This document shows, piece by piece, positions 1 through 7,405 of a stretch of DNA of 17,646 nt. The notes below the pieces were generated by a model, which was given only the letters and a program-made list of their open reading frames with translations, had not been told where the DNA came from and searched no databases. Location: contig CAZHDI010000067.1 in assembly GCA_964531285.1 (NCBI GenBank), positions 1 to 17,646 on the forward strand, in the 5' to 3' direction. The stretch comes from CAZHDI01 sp964531285 (GTDB lineage Bacteria; Pseudomonadota; Alphaproteobacteria; JAJFIK01). Made by a program: the position numbers and the translations under genes. How positions within the stretch are numbered: the stretch's first letter is position 1; every line of letters begins with the position of its first letter.

Positions 1-100
1 GGAACTGACCCCGGTGACGCTCCAGCTCCGCAAACACGCGGTACCGGCCTTCTTCATGGAGGCCTGCGATTTGATCTTCAAAGAATGATTGGAAATCCAT
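1..100 (-). CDS. hemA: 5-aminolevulinate synthase, N-terminal fragment (cut by window edge)
   Basis: Only the first 33 codons are inside the window; the gene runs off the left edge. The translation begins MDFQSFFEDQIAGLHEEGRY and continues with RVFAELERHRGQF, the typical N-terminus of alphaproteobacterial ALA synthase (pattern LHxEGRYRxFxxxERxxGxF). The enzyme is a PLP-dependent cytosolic protein that condenses glycine and succinyl-CoA to 5-aminolevulinate, the first committed step of tetrapyrrole synthesis (Shemin pathway). The ATG start at 98-100 is preceded 8 nt upstream by AAGGAGGT (plus-strand 109-116), a near-ideal ribosome binding site. It follows puhE by 14 nt, the usual position of hemA at the end of the bchF-puh superoperon. 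The short visible part shows no catalytic residues, so identity rests on the N-terminal match plus gene order. Confidence 0.88.
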   Translation of the reverse strand, partial: MDFQSFFEDQIAGLHEEGRYRVFAELERHRGQF

Positions 101-114
101 TGGGTTTGACCTCC

Positions 115-1044
115 TTACCCCGATGCCGTGCCGGAGGCGGACGGATGCAGAAGGATCCGGGCCTTTTCCGGCGTTTCGTTGCTGTCGTTTTCTGTCGTAT
201 CGGTCTTGCTGACCAGGTGAAGTTTCGGAGCGGCCGGGCGGGTCTGGGGCCCGGGCTGCGCTGTGCGGGTTTCGGTCCGGCCGCGCGCGGGCTGGCGCAG
301 GGCCCATTGCCACAATTCGGCATTGGGCAGCGGCAGGACCATCATCCAATGTTCGAGCAGGGCGAGCGCCATCAGCGCCGCCATCAGCATGAAGCCCGTT
401 TTCTCGAACGCGCTCGCGCCGGGTGCCAGGGCGGCCAGGATCCAGACGCCGGTCAGCACCGTCGCAACGGTCACGGAAACGGGAAACAGCGGGTTCATGG
501 GGGCCCGCGTGAAATAGCTTTTCAGATACGCCATGTGTTCGGGAAGGAATTCTTCCGTCACATTCTTCACACCGAGGAAGATGTTGAATTTGGCGCTGAG
601 GCGCATGCCCCAGAGGATCAGCAGGGTCCACAGGCCGATCTGATTGGGCTGGTTCCAGCTCAACACCATGATGCCCAGCACCGTGACGGCGATGGCGAGC
701 TGATGGTGGATCACCGTGGCCGTGGCGTAGGACAGGCGCTGCCAGCCCGTGCAGTTGGACGGGCAGGGGGTCTTGCGGGGGCCGGTGATGAGTCCCATCA
801 GGAAGGTCATCTCGTGCCAGCCCCAGATCGCAAGACCGCTCAGGAACGCGATATAGGCCGCCGCCGTGCCCGTCTCGCCTCTGGTGGCGAACAGGCCGTA
901 CACTGCCAAAGCCGCCAGCAAACTCGCGCCGAGCAGGCTCCAGCGGTAGGTACGGCGCGGTGACCGGTCCGCATAGAGAATGATGCCGGTGGAAACCCAC
1001 CAGACAACAACCGCGATCAAGACGGGCAGTCCGAAAGCGAGCAT
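115..1044 (-). CDS. puhE: PuhE, putative photosynthetic complex assembly protein 2
   Basis: A 309-aa polytopic inner-membrane protein with about seven hydrophobic segments (near residues 2-24, 36-53, 62-86, 108-129, 137-150, 187-208, 216-237). It matches the PuhE family (photosynthetic complex assembly protein 2), recognisable from WGWHEMTFLMGLITGP (75-89), CPSNCTGWQR (94-103) and the conserved block SAKFNIFLGVKN followed by EEFLPEHMAYLKSYF. PuhE influences reaction-centre/LH1 assembly; its biochemistry is unknown. The frame stays open further upstream inside acsF, but I chose the ATG at 1042-1044 because AAAGGAGA lies 8 nt before it and the protein then starts directly with the first membrane helix. 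It lies 17 nt after acsF. Residues from about 250 to 309 form a hydrophilic Thr/Pro/Ala-rich tail, probably disordered and poorly conserved. Confidence 0.9.
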   Translation of the reverse strand: MLAFGLPVLIAVVVWWVSTGIILYADRSPRRTYRWSLLGASLLAALAVYGLFATRGETGTAAAYIAFLSGLAIWGWHEMTFLMGLITGPRKTPCPSNCTGWQRLSYATATVIHHQLAIAVTVLGIMVLSWNQPNQIGLWTLLILWGMRLSAKFNIFLGVKNVTEEFLPEHMAYLKSYFTRAPMNPLFPVSVTVATVLTGVWILAALAPGASAFEKTGFMLMAALMALALLEHWMMVLPLPNAELWQWALRQPARGRTETRTAQPGPQTRPAAPKLHLVSKTDTTENDSNETPEKARILLHPSASGTASG

Positions 1045-1061
1045 GCGGCCGGTCTCCTTTA

Positions 1062-2126
1062 CTACCAGGCCGGCTGAAGCCGGATTTTGGCGGGCAGCGG
1101 GTTCTTCTTCGCCGGCATGAAATAGAGCCCGGCGAAGGCGACGCCCGCCTTCATGGCATTGGCCGCATAGCCCAGGCGGCCGCTGATGCCGCCCCGCTCC
1201 TTGGCCGCATCCATGGCGTCGGAGGCCTTGCGCAGTTTTTCCAGGCCTTCCATGAATTTCGGATTGTCGATATCGATCTCGACGGGGAAGACCTGACGCG
1301 TGATCTCGTTGCAGATCCGGAAGACCTGCATGTCGTAATCCGTGATATCCATATCGAGCGCTTTGTGGAAATGGGGCCGCGCGTGGTCGCGCACATACAT
1401 GGTGCCGTAGACCGCCAGCAGGAAGAAGCGGATCCACAGCTTGTTGTGGCCCTTCAGCAGATGCGGATTGGCCCGCATCAGAAGCGCGAAGGCTTCGCCG
1501 TGGCGGAACTCGTCGTTACACCACTCCTTGAACCACTTGAAGATCGGATGGAAGCGCAGTTCCGGATGCTTCTCAAGCTGGCGGTAGATGGTGATGTAGC
1601 GCGAATAGCCGATCTTCTCCGACAGATAGGTCGCATAGAAGATGAATTTCGGCGAGAAGTAGGTGTACTTCTTCGTCTTGGTCAGGAAGCTCAGATCGAC
1701 GCCGATCTCGAAATCCTTCAGGACCGCGTTGATGAAGCCGGCATGGCGGGATTCGTCCCGCGTCATGAACTTGAAGAGTTCCTTCATGTCCGGATTGTCG
1801 ATCCGCTTGGTGATCTCGCCGTAAAGGACGCAGCCGGAGAATTCGGCCGTCAGGGAGCTGACCAGGAAGTCGATGAATTCCTTGCGCAGGTCCTCGGGCA
1901 GGGTGTGCAGGATATTGTCGAATTCTTCCGTGCGCTTGAAGTGATCCCGGTTCGGATCGGCGCGCAGCTCGGCCATCAGATCGTCCCACTCCTCGCGGAC
2001 GGGCGTCACGTCGAGCTTGTCCATGGCGTCGTAATCGGTGGTGTAGAACCGGGGCGACAGGATGGTGTCGGTCTGTGCTGCGCGGGTGGTGTCGTTGATC
2101 TCACGGGCAGTGACTGGCGCGTTCAT
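1062..2126 (-). CDS. acsF: Aerobic Mg-protoporphyrin IX monomethyl ester oxidative cyclase
   Basis: A 354-aa protein of full family length. AcsF is the O2-dependent di-iron cyclase that forms the isocyclic ring E, converting Mg-protoporphyrin IX monomethyl ester to protochlorophyllide. Ferritin-like iron ligands are visible: E95 (TAEFSG), E125-S-R-H128 (RDESRHAGF), a Glu near 170 (YLSEKIGYSR) and E206-F-R-H209 (NDEFRHGEAF). Typical blocks LSPRFYTTDY (23-32) and the aromatic KKYTYFSPKFIFYATYLSE are present. The ATG at 2124-2126 forms an ATGA overlap with the stop of the preceding 101-codon gene and has GGAGGA 4 nt upstream, suggesting translational coupling. The enzyme needs oxygen, so ring E closure here works under oxic or microoxic conditions. 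An anaerobic cyclase BchE, if present, is outside the window. Confidence 0.97.
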   Translation of the reverse strand: MNAPVTAREINDTTRAAQTDTILSPRFYTTDYDAMDKLDVTPVREEWDDLMAELRADPNRDHFKRTEEFDNILHTLPEDLRKEFIDFLVSSLTAEFSGCVLYGEITKRIDNPDMKELFKFMTRDESRHAGFINAVLKDFEIGVDLSFLTKTKKYTYFSPKFIFYATYLSEKIGYSRYITIYRQLEKHPELRFHPIFKWFKEWCNDEFRHGEAFALLMRANPHLLKGHNKLWIRFFLLAVYGTMYVRDHARPHFHKALDMDITDYDMQVFRICNEITRQVFPVEIDIDNPKFMEGLEKLRKASDAMDAAKERGGISGRLGYAANAMKAGVAFAGLYFMPAKKNPLPAKIRLQPAW

Positions 2127-2428
2127 AGCGTCCTCCGTGTGGAAAAGCTGACTTCATAGAGTTCGGTGAGTTCGAGGCTGGCCATGAATTTGGTCCACAG
2201 GCGCTCGTACCAGCGCGCGCGGATGACGGTGGCCAGGCACCGCCCTTTGTATTTTTCCCCGAACGGAATGGAATCCGGCGCGCCGTGGACGAGCACTTCA
2301 TCGCCCGGACAGATGGCGATGTCTCCGTCCAGTTCCACATGGGCGTGCAGGCTGGCGAAAGTGTGCTCCACTTCCACCGTGCAAGGCACTTCGATCGCCT
2401 TGCGGTTCATGATCCGTGTCTCGATCAA
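2123..2428 (-). CDS. Uncharacterised small protein between puhC and acsF
   Basis: A 101-aa soluble protein with no signal peptide or membrane segment. I recognise no functional domain and no gene symbol. From memory, a small gene of this size often sits between puhC and acsF in alphaproteobacterial photosynthesis clusters; I cannot verify that here. The middle looks beta-rich (VELDGDIAICPGDEVLVHG, residues 31-49), compatible with a small barrel. The end carries RARWYERLWTKFMASLELTE (71-90), an aromatic/hydrophobic helix. Three Cys occur at 16, 40 and 64. The best start is TTG at 2426-2428: it overlaps the puhC stop (TTGA) and has GGGAGG about 8 nt upstream. The alternative ATG at codon 7 (2408-2410) has only a weak ribosome binding site. 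Its stop overlaps the acsF start (ATGA). Position and coupling suggest a role with AcsF or in assembly; this is inference. Confidence 0.82.
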   Translation of the reverse strand: MIETRIMNRKAIEVPCTVEVEHTFASLHAHVELDGDIAICPGDEVLVHGAPDSIPFGEKYKGRCLATVIRARWYERLWTKFMASLELTELYEVSFSTRRTL

Positions 2429-2886
2429 GAGTTGACCCTCCCAGCGGTCATCAGGCGCGCGAACGGCGCCGTCATGTCTTGTGCGAAGGACGACAGGGGG
2501 ATTTCAAGGCCCGTGCTCGGGTCCCTGAGGGACAGGTGTCCCGTTGACCAGCGCATCAGTTCGAGCGGCTCCTCGCCGCCGACCTTGGCGCGCGTGCGTT
2601 CGCGGGCGAAACCGCGCAGCACGTTCCGCATGAACCCGTTCTCTTCGCTTCCCAAGGTATCGATGACGGATTGGGTTTCGCCGTCGAGGATGACGATGGC
2701 GCCATCCTGGCCGTCGGCGAAGATCAGGAACCGGTTTTCGACAACCACGCCTTTTTCGACCCCTACGGGCTCGAATCCGGCGATGCGGTACAGGCCCACG
2801 GCCGTAACCGTGAAAGCGACCATCAACCCTAGGGCCAGTAAAGCCCTGCGGTGAATGATGTTTTCATGTGTATGGGCATGGGGCAT
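2425..2886 (-). CDS. puhC: PuhC, photosynthetic complex assembly protein
   Basis: A 153-aa bitopic membrane protein. A short His-containing N-terminus (MPHAHTHENIIHRRALL) precedes one transmembrane segment at about residues 15-35, followed by a periplasmic-type domain of about 115 residues. The region ENGFMRNVLRGFARERTRAK and the later GHLSLRDPSTGLEIPLSSFA match the PuhC family (photosynthetic complex assembly protein, alphaproteobacterial). PuhC is needed for efficient reaction-centre/LH1 assembly in Rhodobacter; no enzyme activity is known. An in-frame start 27 codons further up lies inside puhB. I preferred the ATG at 2884-2886 because GAGGAG precedes it and only 10 nt then separate it from puhB. 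Its stop overlaps the TTG start of the next gene. Confidence 0.9.
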   Translation of the reverse strand: MPHAHTHENIIHRRALLALGLMVAFTVTAVGLYRIAGFEPVGVEKGVVVENRFLIFADGQDGAIVILDGETQSVIDTLGSEENGFMRNVLRGFARERTRAKVGGEEPLELMRWSTGHLSLRDPSTGLEIPLSSFAQDMTAPFARLMTAGRVNS

Positions 2887-2896
2887 AAACGTCTCC

Positions 2897-3562
2897 TCAG
2901 CGTGCGCCTGCAATGGCCGGCTCCAAGTCTGGCCTATTTGCGCTCTTGGCGGGTTGAGATGCGTCAACTGCCGTGCGGGTTTGACCGGATGCGTCCGCCA
3001 ACGCCGCGCTCAGCAGGCGTGCGACCTTTTCGCCTTCCGGCACGAAACGCAGCATCGGCTCGGGCACCTTGAAGCGCCAGGGGCGGGCATGGGGCCACAA
3101 ATGCAGGTAAGCGATGGAATCGTCACCGGTCAGCGTCAGCGGTATATCGCCGGTGCCGTTGCCGCGCAGTTTCAAAGCGGCGGTGCCGATGATCTTGAAC
3201 GGCACGTTGATGGCTTTCTCCACAGCGACGCCATAGCGCAGAACCACACGCTTGTCGGTGATGGTGTAAATGGTGCTGCGGGCCATGGCCCAGGCCAGAA
3301 GGCTCAGAACGCCGATGCAGGCAAGGCCGAGCGGCACCAGCCAGATGGCATGAACTGAGGCCTCCGTCAGCGTCGCGCCGCCATGGACCGCGTCGATCAT
3401 GCGCCAAGCGATCAGAATGGCGAAATAAGCGGCGATCTTCCATGTATGCAGCACGTGGCGGGCGAGGGACGGCCAATGGGGCGATCCCTGCCACAGAATG
3501 CGTTCTCCTTCGGGGAGCCGTTCGGGCAGACCCCGAACGGGTTCTCCGTCGTGTTCCATCAT
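2897..3562 (-). CDS. puhB: PuhB, reaction-centre assembly factor
   Basis: A 221-aa membrane protein. The N-terminal part (LPEGERILWQGSPHWPSLAR, 16-35) is the start typical of PuhB and other PH-like (bPH) membrane proteins. Two clear hydrophobic segments lie at about 42-56 and 73-94. They are followed by RSTIYTITDKRVVLRYGVAV (95-114), the PH-like fold signature, and by VPEPMLRFVPEGEKVARLL. In Rhodobacter capsulatus PuhB acts as a dimeric assembly factor for the reaction centre. The gene begins with two consecutive ATG codons; the first (3560-3562) overlaps the puhA stop as ATGA, with GGGAG a few nt upstream inside puhA. The last ~35 residues are low-complexity (Ala, Ser, Pro). Family assignment is firm; the exact first codon (Met1 or Met2) is not resolvable. 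Confidence 0.93.
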   Translation of the reverse strand: MMEHDGEPVRGLPERLPEGERILWQGSPHWPSLARHVLHTWKIAAYFAILIAWRMIDAVHGGATLTEASVHAIWLVPLGLACIGVLSLLAWAMARSTIYTITDKRVVLRYGVAVEKAINVPFKIIGTAALKLRGNGTGDIPLTLTGDDSIAYLHLWPHARPWRFKVPEPMLRFVPEGEKVARLLSAALADASGQTRTAVDASQPAKSANRPDLEPAIAGAR

Positions 3563-4338
3563 AGCAGCGGCTCCCGGCGTTGCGGCGTGGCATAGAGGTA
3601 GCCGCTACCGACGAACGCCGAAATGCGGTCCTCTTCCAGCATGGTGATTTCATCAGGATCCCGCGTGGCCGGGATCTCGGCGAACTGCGACGCTTGCAGC
3701 GCGCGGACCTGGACCTCGCGGCGGGATTTGTTGACGGCGGCCAGCGGCATCGGCACCAGCACCCGGCGCGGCGAAACGCCGTTGGTTTCGATCTCCAGAT
3801 AGCGGATGAGCTGTTCGCCCCGGTCCACCCAGACATCGACGACCGTTCCGGCCACATCGCGCTGATGCAGGCCCACGACCGTCATGCCGCGCGGATCCGC
3901 GTCGCCTTTGGAGATCGAGAAATCGGTCGCCTTGCGCAGGGGAACGATCTTGTTCTCGCCGTGATGGGTCATGTCCGGATGATCGGCGCGTTCGGCATAG
4001 GCCGCGGGACCGAAACCGTCCGCCATGGGATTGCCCGTGGGCTCCAAGGGCGCGCCCGGATTGGGATCCACAGGCCGGGCGGCAATCGGGCGGTCATCCC
4101 GCTTGTCGTTCGGCACCGTGACGGTCTCGCCATTGGGCAGTTCGTAGGTCTTTTGCGGCGGCATGTAGTGCGCGCCGATCGAAACGAGCTTGCCGTCCGT
4201 ATCCTGTTCAAGCGGATAGCCTTCCCGGCGGCTTTCCCGTTGCAGGTAGAACACCAGCCCGGCGAAGAAGATCAAAAAGGCATACCAAATCATATTCATC
4301 AGATCGGTATTACCGAAGATATCTGGATTGAACCCCAT
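3559..4338 (-). CDS. puhA: Photosynthetic reaction centre H subunit
   Basis: A 259-aa protein, the usual length for subunit H of the type II reaction centre. One N-terminal transmembrane helix spans about residues 12-32 (IWYAFLIFFAGLVFYLQRES), followed by REGYPLE, a hallmark of PuhA. The remaining cytoplasmic domain caps L and M and conducts protons to the secondary quinone QB; VVDVWVDRGEQLIRYLEIE (165-183) corresponds to the conserved core strands of that domain, and SGYLYATPQRREPLL closes the protein. L and M (pufL, pufM) are not in the window. The ATG at 4336-4338 follows GGAGACAG at optimal spacing and lies 20 nt after lhaA. The gene is probably expressed both by readthrough from bchF and from a promoter inside the upstream bchM/lhaA region, as known in Rhodobacter; I could not pick out such a promoter here. 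Confidence 0.97.
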   Translation of the reverse strand: MGFNPDIFGNTDLMNMIWYAFLIFFAGLVFYLQRESRREGYPLEQDTDGKLVSIGAHYMPPQKTYELPNGETVTVPNDKRDDRPIAARPVDPNPGAPLEPTGNPMADGFGPAAYAERADHPDMTHHGENKIVPLRKATDFSISKGDADPRGMTVVGLHQRDVAGTVVDVWVDRGEQLIRYLEIETNGVSPRRVLVPMPLAAVNKSRREVQVRALQASQFAEIPATRDPDEITMLEEDRISAFVGSGYLYATPQRREPLL

Positions 4339-4358
4339 CTCTGTCTCCTATGCAGCAG

Positions 4359-5792
4359 TTAGCCTGGAAACTCCGCCAGGCCGAATTTAGAGGACGCCCA
4401 TGTCCCGGGGCGCGATGACGGGCGCACCAATGGCCCGATTACGACCAAGGTCGCGAACAGCAGCAAGATTTCTAAATGGTAGACAACGCTGTACCCGGAA
4501 GCCGGACCCGTAAAGGCTGGGCCCAGCCGTCCGTCCACGGCCAAAGTGGTAACAAGGTCCCTCAGACCACCGCCGGCGGCGATGGCCGTGCCCGCCGCCG
4601 TGGCTTGAACCGCACCCCAGGCGCCCAGCGCAATCCCGCTCTTGCCTTCTTCCGCTAGTGACATGGCTGCCGTCAGCGTACCGACGGAGAACAGGCCGAC
4701 ACCCATGCCGATAAGGCCAGTGCCGATGCGGAAGAGGGTGGCGGACCCCATGGGATCCGCGAAAATGATGAGCGAAAAGGCGACGATGCCGATCATGGCG
4801 CCATAGGCCGCCAGCCGGTAGGGATCCATGCCCTTGCCCAGCCAGCGCGCGGCCAGCGTGAAGCCGACGATCGTGCCGCCCGCCAGAATGGCCGTCAGCA
4901 GCGTAGTGGCGCTCACCGACAGATTGAGGATCTGACCGCCGTAAGGCTCAAGCAGAATATCCTGCATGCTGAAGGCCGCCGTGCCGAGCCCGATGGCGAC
5001 CAGCAGCCGGCCCGTGCGTCCGCCCGCCAGGAAGGCCCGCCAGGCTTCCCCGAAGCTCGGACGGTCCCGCTCCGGCGCGGTCAGGGCCTTGTCGCGCGGC
5101 TCCTGTTTCCACAGGGCGACCAGATTGAGCACCATGGTGACCACGGCGGCGCCCTGGATCACCTGCACCAGCTTGGTGTGATTGTAATCGGTGAGCAGGA
5201 AACCGAAACTCACCGCACTGACGACCATGCCGACGAGCAACATGACATAAAGCAGCGCCACCACCCGCGGACGGCTCTCCTCGGGCGCCAGATCCGTTGC
5301 GAGCGCCAGGCCCGCGGTCTGGGTGGTGTGAAGGCCCGCGCCCACCAACAGGAAGGCGAGCGCCGCCCCGGCCTGACCGGCGATCAGCGGCACGCCCGTG
5401 TCGGTGGTCAGGAGCAGCAGCGCGAACGGCATGATGGCGAAGCCGCCGAACATCATCAGCGAGCCAAACCAGATATAGGGTGCGCGCCGCCAGCCGAGCC
5501 GGGATTTGTGCGTATCCGACTTATGGCCGATCAGGGCACGGAACGGCGCGAAAACGAGCGGCAGCGAAACCATCAGGGCGACGAGCCAAGCGGACACGCC
5601 CAATTCCACGATCATCACGCGGTTGAGGGTGCCCGTGAGCAGCACGATGGCCATGCCCACCGAAACCTGGAACAGCGACAGGCGCAACAGACGGCCCAGC
5701 GGCAGATCCTCGCTCGCCGCGTCCGCGAAGGGCAGGAAGCGGGTGCCGATCTGCATCCAGAAACGGGAGACGCTATGGCCGGTCCGGCTCAT
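4359..5792 (-). CDS. lhaA: LhaA, light-harvesting 1 assembly factor (PucC family, MFS-like)
   Basis: A 477-aa protein with about 12 transmembrane segments, belonging to the PucC/LhaA/BchlG branch of the major facilitator superfamily (BCD family). LhaA assists insertion of bacteriochlorophyll into LH1 or assembly of LH1 around the reaction centre. The family signature follows helix 2: RALIGHKSDTHKSRLGWRRA (85-104) then PYIWFG. A second conserved loop reads TTQTAGLALATDLAPEESRP. The frame remains open upstream inside bchM, but the ATG at 5790-5792 gives an ATGA overlap with the bchM stop, has GGAG about 10 nt upstream and yields the normal N-terminus (MSRTGHSVSRFWMQIGTRFL, leading into FADAASEDLPLGRLLRLSLF). 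It lies between bchM and puhA, as in other purple bacteria. Specificity for LH1 over LH2 is inferred from position. Confidence 0.95.
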   Translation of the reverse strand: MSRTGHSVSRFWMQIGTRFLPFADAASEDLPLGRLLRLSLFQVSVGMAIVLLTGTLNRVMIVELGVSAWLVALMVSLPLVFAPFRALIGHKSDTHKSRLGWRRAPYIWFGSLMMFGGFAIMPFALLLLTTDTGVPLIAGQAGAALAFLLVGAGLHTTQTAGLALATDLAPEESRPRVVALLYVMLLVGMVVSAVSFGFLLTDYNHTKLVQVIQGAAVVTMVLNLVALWKQEPRDKALTAPERDRPSFGEAWRAFLAGGRTGRLLVAIGLGTAAFSMQDILLEPYGGQILNLSVSATTLLTAILAGGTIVGFTLAARWLGKGMDPYRLAAYGAMIGIVAFSLIIFADPMGSATLFRIGTGLIGMGVGLFSVGTLTAAMSLAEEGKSGIALGAWGAVQATAAGTAIAAGGGLRDLVTTLAVDGRLGPAFTGPASGYSVVYHLEILLLFATLVVIGPLVRPSSRPGTWASSKFGLAEFPG

Positions 5793-6487
5793 CTGCGAGT
5801 CAGCTCCATGGCTTGCGAGGTGTAAAAACCGCCCGATATCCGTTCGGTCCGCGCCGGCTGCCAGTTTTGCAGTCCGGGTGCGGCGCAAATCGCGCGCTCA
5901 AGCGCCTTGTGGGTCACCGGCTCGATGGCCGGGGCCCGGTCGCTGCGCGGAAACAGCCGTCCGGCCGCATGCATCAGCGTCAGGGCCGGCGTGCGCGGCG
6001 CGAAAGTAAAGAGGACCGACGCCTGGCTGGCACCGGTCAGATCGGTCAGGGCGCGAACGATGTCGGCCTTGCGGTAATGGATGAGCGAATCCATCGCCAC
6101 CACATGATCGAAGGTGCCAAGCTCCGGGCTCACCATGTCGCCGACGCGGAAATCGATGGACCCCGCCAGATCGGTGGGCGCACGCTCGCGCGCCAGATCG
6201 ATCAGGGTGGGGGAGAGGTCGATGGCGGTGACCTGGGCGCCGCGCCGGGCGGCCTCGATGCTGAGCGCGCCGGTGCCGCAGCCCGCATCGAGCAGGCGCG
6301 CGCCGGAAAGGTCCTCCGGCAGCCAGCTCAGCAAGGTCGTCCGCATACGGTCGCGGCCCGCGCGCACGGTGGCGCGGATGCCGGAGACCGGCGCGTCGGA
6401 GGTCAGTTTCGACCAGGCCTCGGCTGCGGTCTGGTCGAAATAGGTCTCAAGCTGACCCCGGCGCTTGATGTAAGAGACGCTTTCCAT
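5789..6487 (-). CDS. bchM: Mg-protoporphyrin IX O-methyltransferase
   Basis: A 232-aa SAM-dependent methyltransferase. BchM methylates the C13 propionate of Mg-protoporphyrin IX, giving the monomethyl ester that AcsF uses. The class I methyltransferase motif I is visible as ARLLDAGCGTGALSIEAARR (63-82), motif II as VTAIDLSPTLIDLAR, and a motif IV-like stretch as FDHVVAMDSLIHY. The C-terminal SGGFYTSQAMEL ending is typical of BchM/ChlM. The ATG at 6485-6487 shares its A with the TGA of bchL (TGATG); only a weak GGGA lies upstream, so translation probably depends on termination at bchL. Placement between bchL and lhaA agrees with the family. The protein is soluble, probably associated with the chelatase H subunit and the membrane. 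Confidence 0.96.
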   Translation of the reverse strand: MESVSYIKRRGQLETYFDQTAAEAWSKLTSDAPVSGIRATVRAGRDRMRTTLLSWLPEDLSGARLLDAGCGTGALSIEAARRGAQVTAIDLSPTLIDLARERAPTDLAGSIDFRVGDMVSPELGTFDHVVAMDSLIHYRKADIVRALTDLTGASQASVLFTFAPRTPALTLMHAAGRLFPRSDRAPAIEPVTHKALERAICAAPGLQNWQPARTERISGGFYTSQAMELTRR

Positions 6488-7386
6488 CAGTCAAATCCCA
6501 GAAAGTCGAAGATTTCACGGTCTTTCATGGGCTTCGGATTCAACACGTCCGTGCCCGCCCAGAGCGTCTCAGCCAGACGTAAATATTCTGCCTGCACGGC
6601 TTCCAGTTCGGGCGAGCCTTCCATTTCGAACAGGGTCGATTTCTTCAGCCGCGAGCGGCGGATCACGTCGAGATCGGGCATATGCGCTACGCGCTTCAGC
6701 CCCGTGGCTTCATTGAAGCGGTCGATCTCGTCGGTCTTGGCGCTGCGGTTGGCGATGACGCCGCCCACGCGCACGTCGTAATTCTTGGCCTTGGCCTGGA
6801 TCGCCGCGACGATCCGGTTCATGGCGAAGATCGAGTCGAAATCGTTCGCCGTGACGATGAGGGCGCGTTCCGCATGCTGAAGGGGGGCCGCGAAGCCGCC
6901 GCACACCACGTCGCCGAGCACGTCGAAGATCACCACGTCGGTGTCCTCGAGCAGGTGATGCTCCTTCAGGAGCTTCACCGTCTGGCCGACCACATAGCCG
7001 CCGCAGCCGGTGCCCGCCGGCGGGCCGCCCGCCTCGACGCACATGACGCCGTTATAGCCTTCATAGACGAAGTCCTCGGTGCGCAATTCCTCCGAGTGGA
7101 AATCGACCTGCTCAAGCACGTCGATCACGGTCGGCACCAGGGTCTTGGTCAGCGTAAAGGTGGAGTCGTGCTTGGGGTCGCAGCCGATTTGCAGCACCCG
7201 CTTGCCGATCTTGGAAAAGGCGACCGAGAGATTCGACGAGGTCGTGCTCTTGCCGATGCCGCCTTTGCCATAGACCGCGAAGACCTTTGCGGTATCGATT
7301 TCAAGGCGCGGGTCCATCTTGACCTGTACGCTGCCGTCGCCGTCCTCGGGGCGGGCAACTCCGCGGGGGAGATCCAGAAGTGTCAT
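6487..7386 (-). CDS. bchL: Dark-operative protochlorophyllide reductase, ATP-binding Fe-S subunit
   Basis: A 299-aa NifH-like ATPase. A homodimer of BchL hydrolyses ATP and passes electrons from a bridging [4Fe-4S] cluster to BchN-BchB for reduction of ring D of protochlorophyllide. The P-loop is YGKGGIGKSTTSSNL (39-53). The two cluster cysteines are C128 (GTGCGGYVVGQ) and C162 (DVLGDVVCGGFAAPLQ), spaced 34 apart as in the family. The ATG at 7384-7386 follows AAAGGGA at about 7 nt and gives the usual short N-terminal extension before the nucleotide-binding domain; an earlier in-frame ATG at 7467 lies inside bchH and is not supported. It sits 19 nt after bchH. The complex is oxygen-sensitive in other species, whereas AcsF in the same operon needs oxygen. 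Confidence 0.98.
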   Translation of the reverse strand: MTLLDLPRGVARPEDGDGSVQVKMDPRLEIDTAKVFAVYGKGGIGKSTTSSNLSVAFSKIGKRVLQIGCDPKHDSTFTLTKTLVPTVIDVLEQVDFHSEELRTEDFVYEGYNGVMCVEAGGPPAGTGCGGYVVGQTVKLLKEHHLLEDTDVVIFDVLGDVVCGGFAAPLQHAERALIVTANDFDSIFAMNRIVAAIQAKAKNYDVRVGGVIANRSAKTDEIDRFNEATGLKRVAHMPDLDVIRRSRLKKSTLFEMEGSPELEAVQAEYLRLAETLWAGTDVLNPKPMKDREIFDFLGFD

Positions 7387-7405
7387 GGCGTTGTCCCTTT
7401 CCCTA

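Noticed and set aside
85..963. Plus-strand open frame of 292 codons opposite puhE
   Set aside because: Antisense shadow of puhE, with repeated His/Gln/Gly-rich composition and no domain.
115..1437. 440-codon frame as a long PuhE
   Set aside because: The first ~130 codons lie inside acsF in another frame; the ATG at 1044 has a good ribosome binding site and the family N-terminus.
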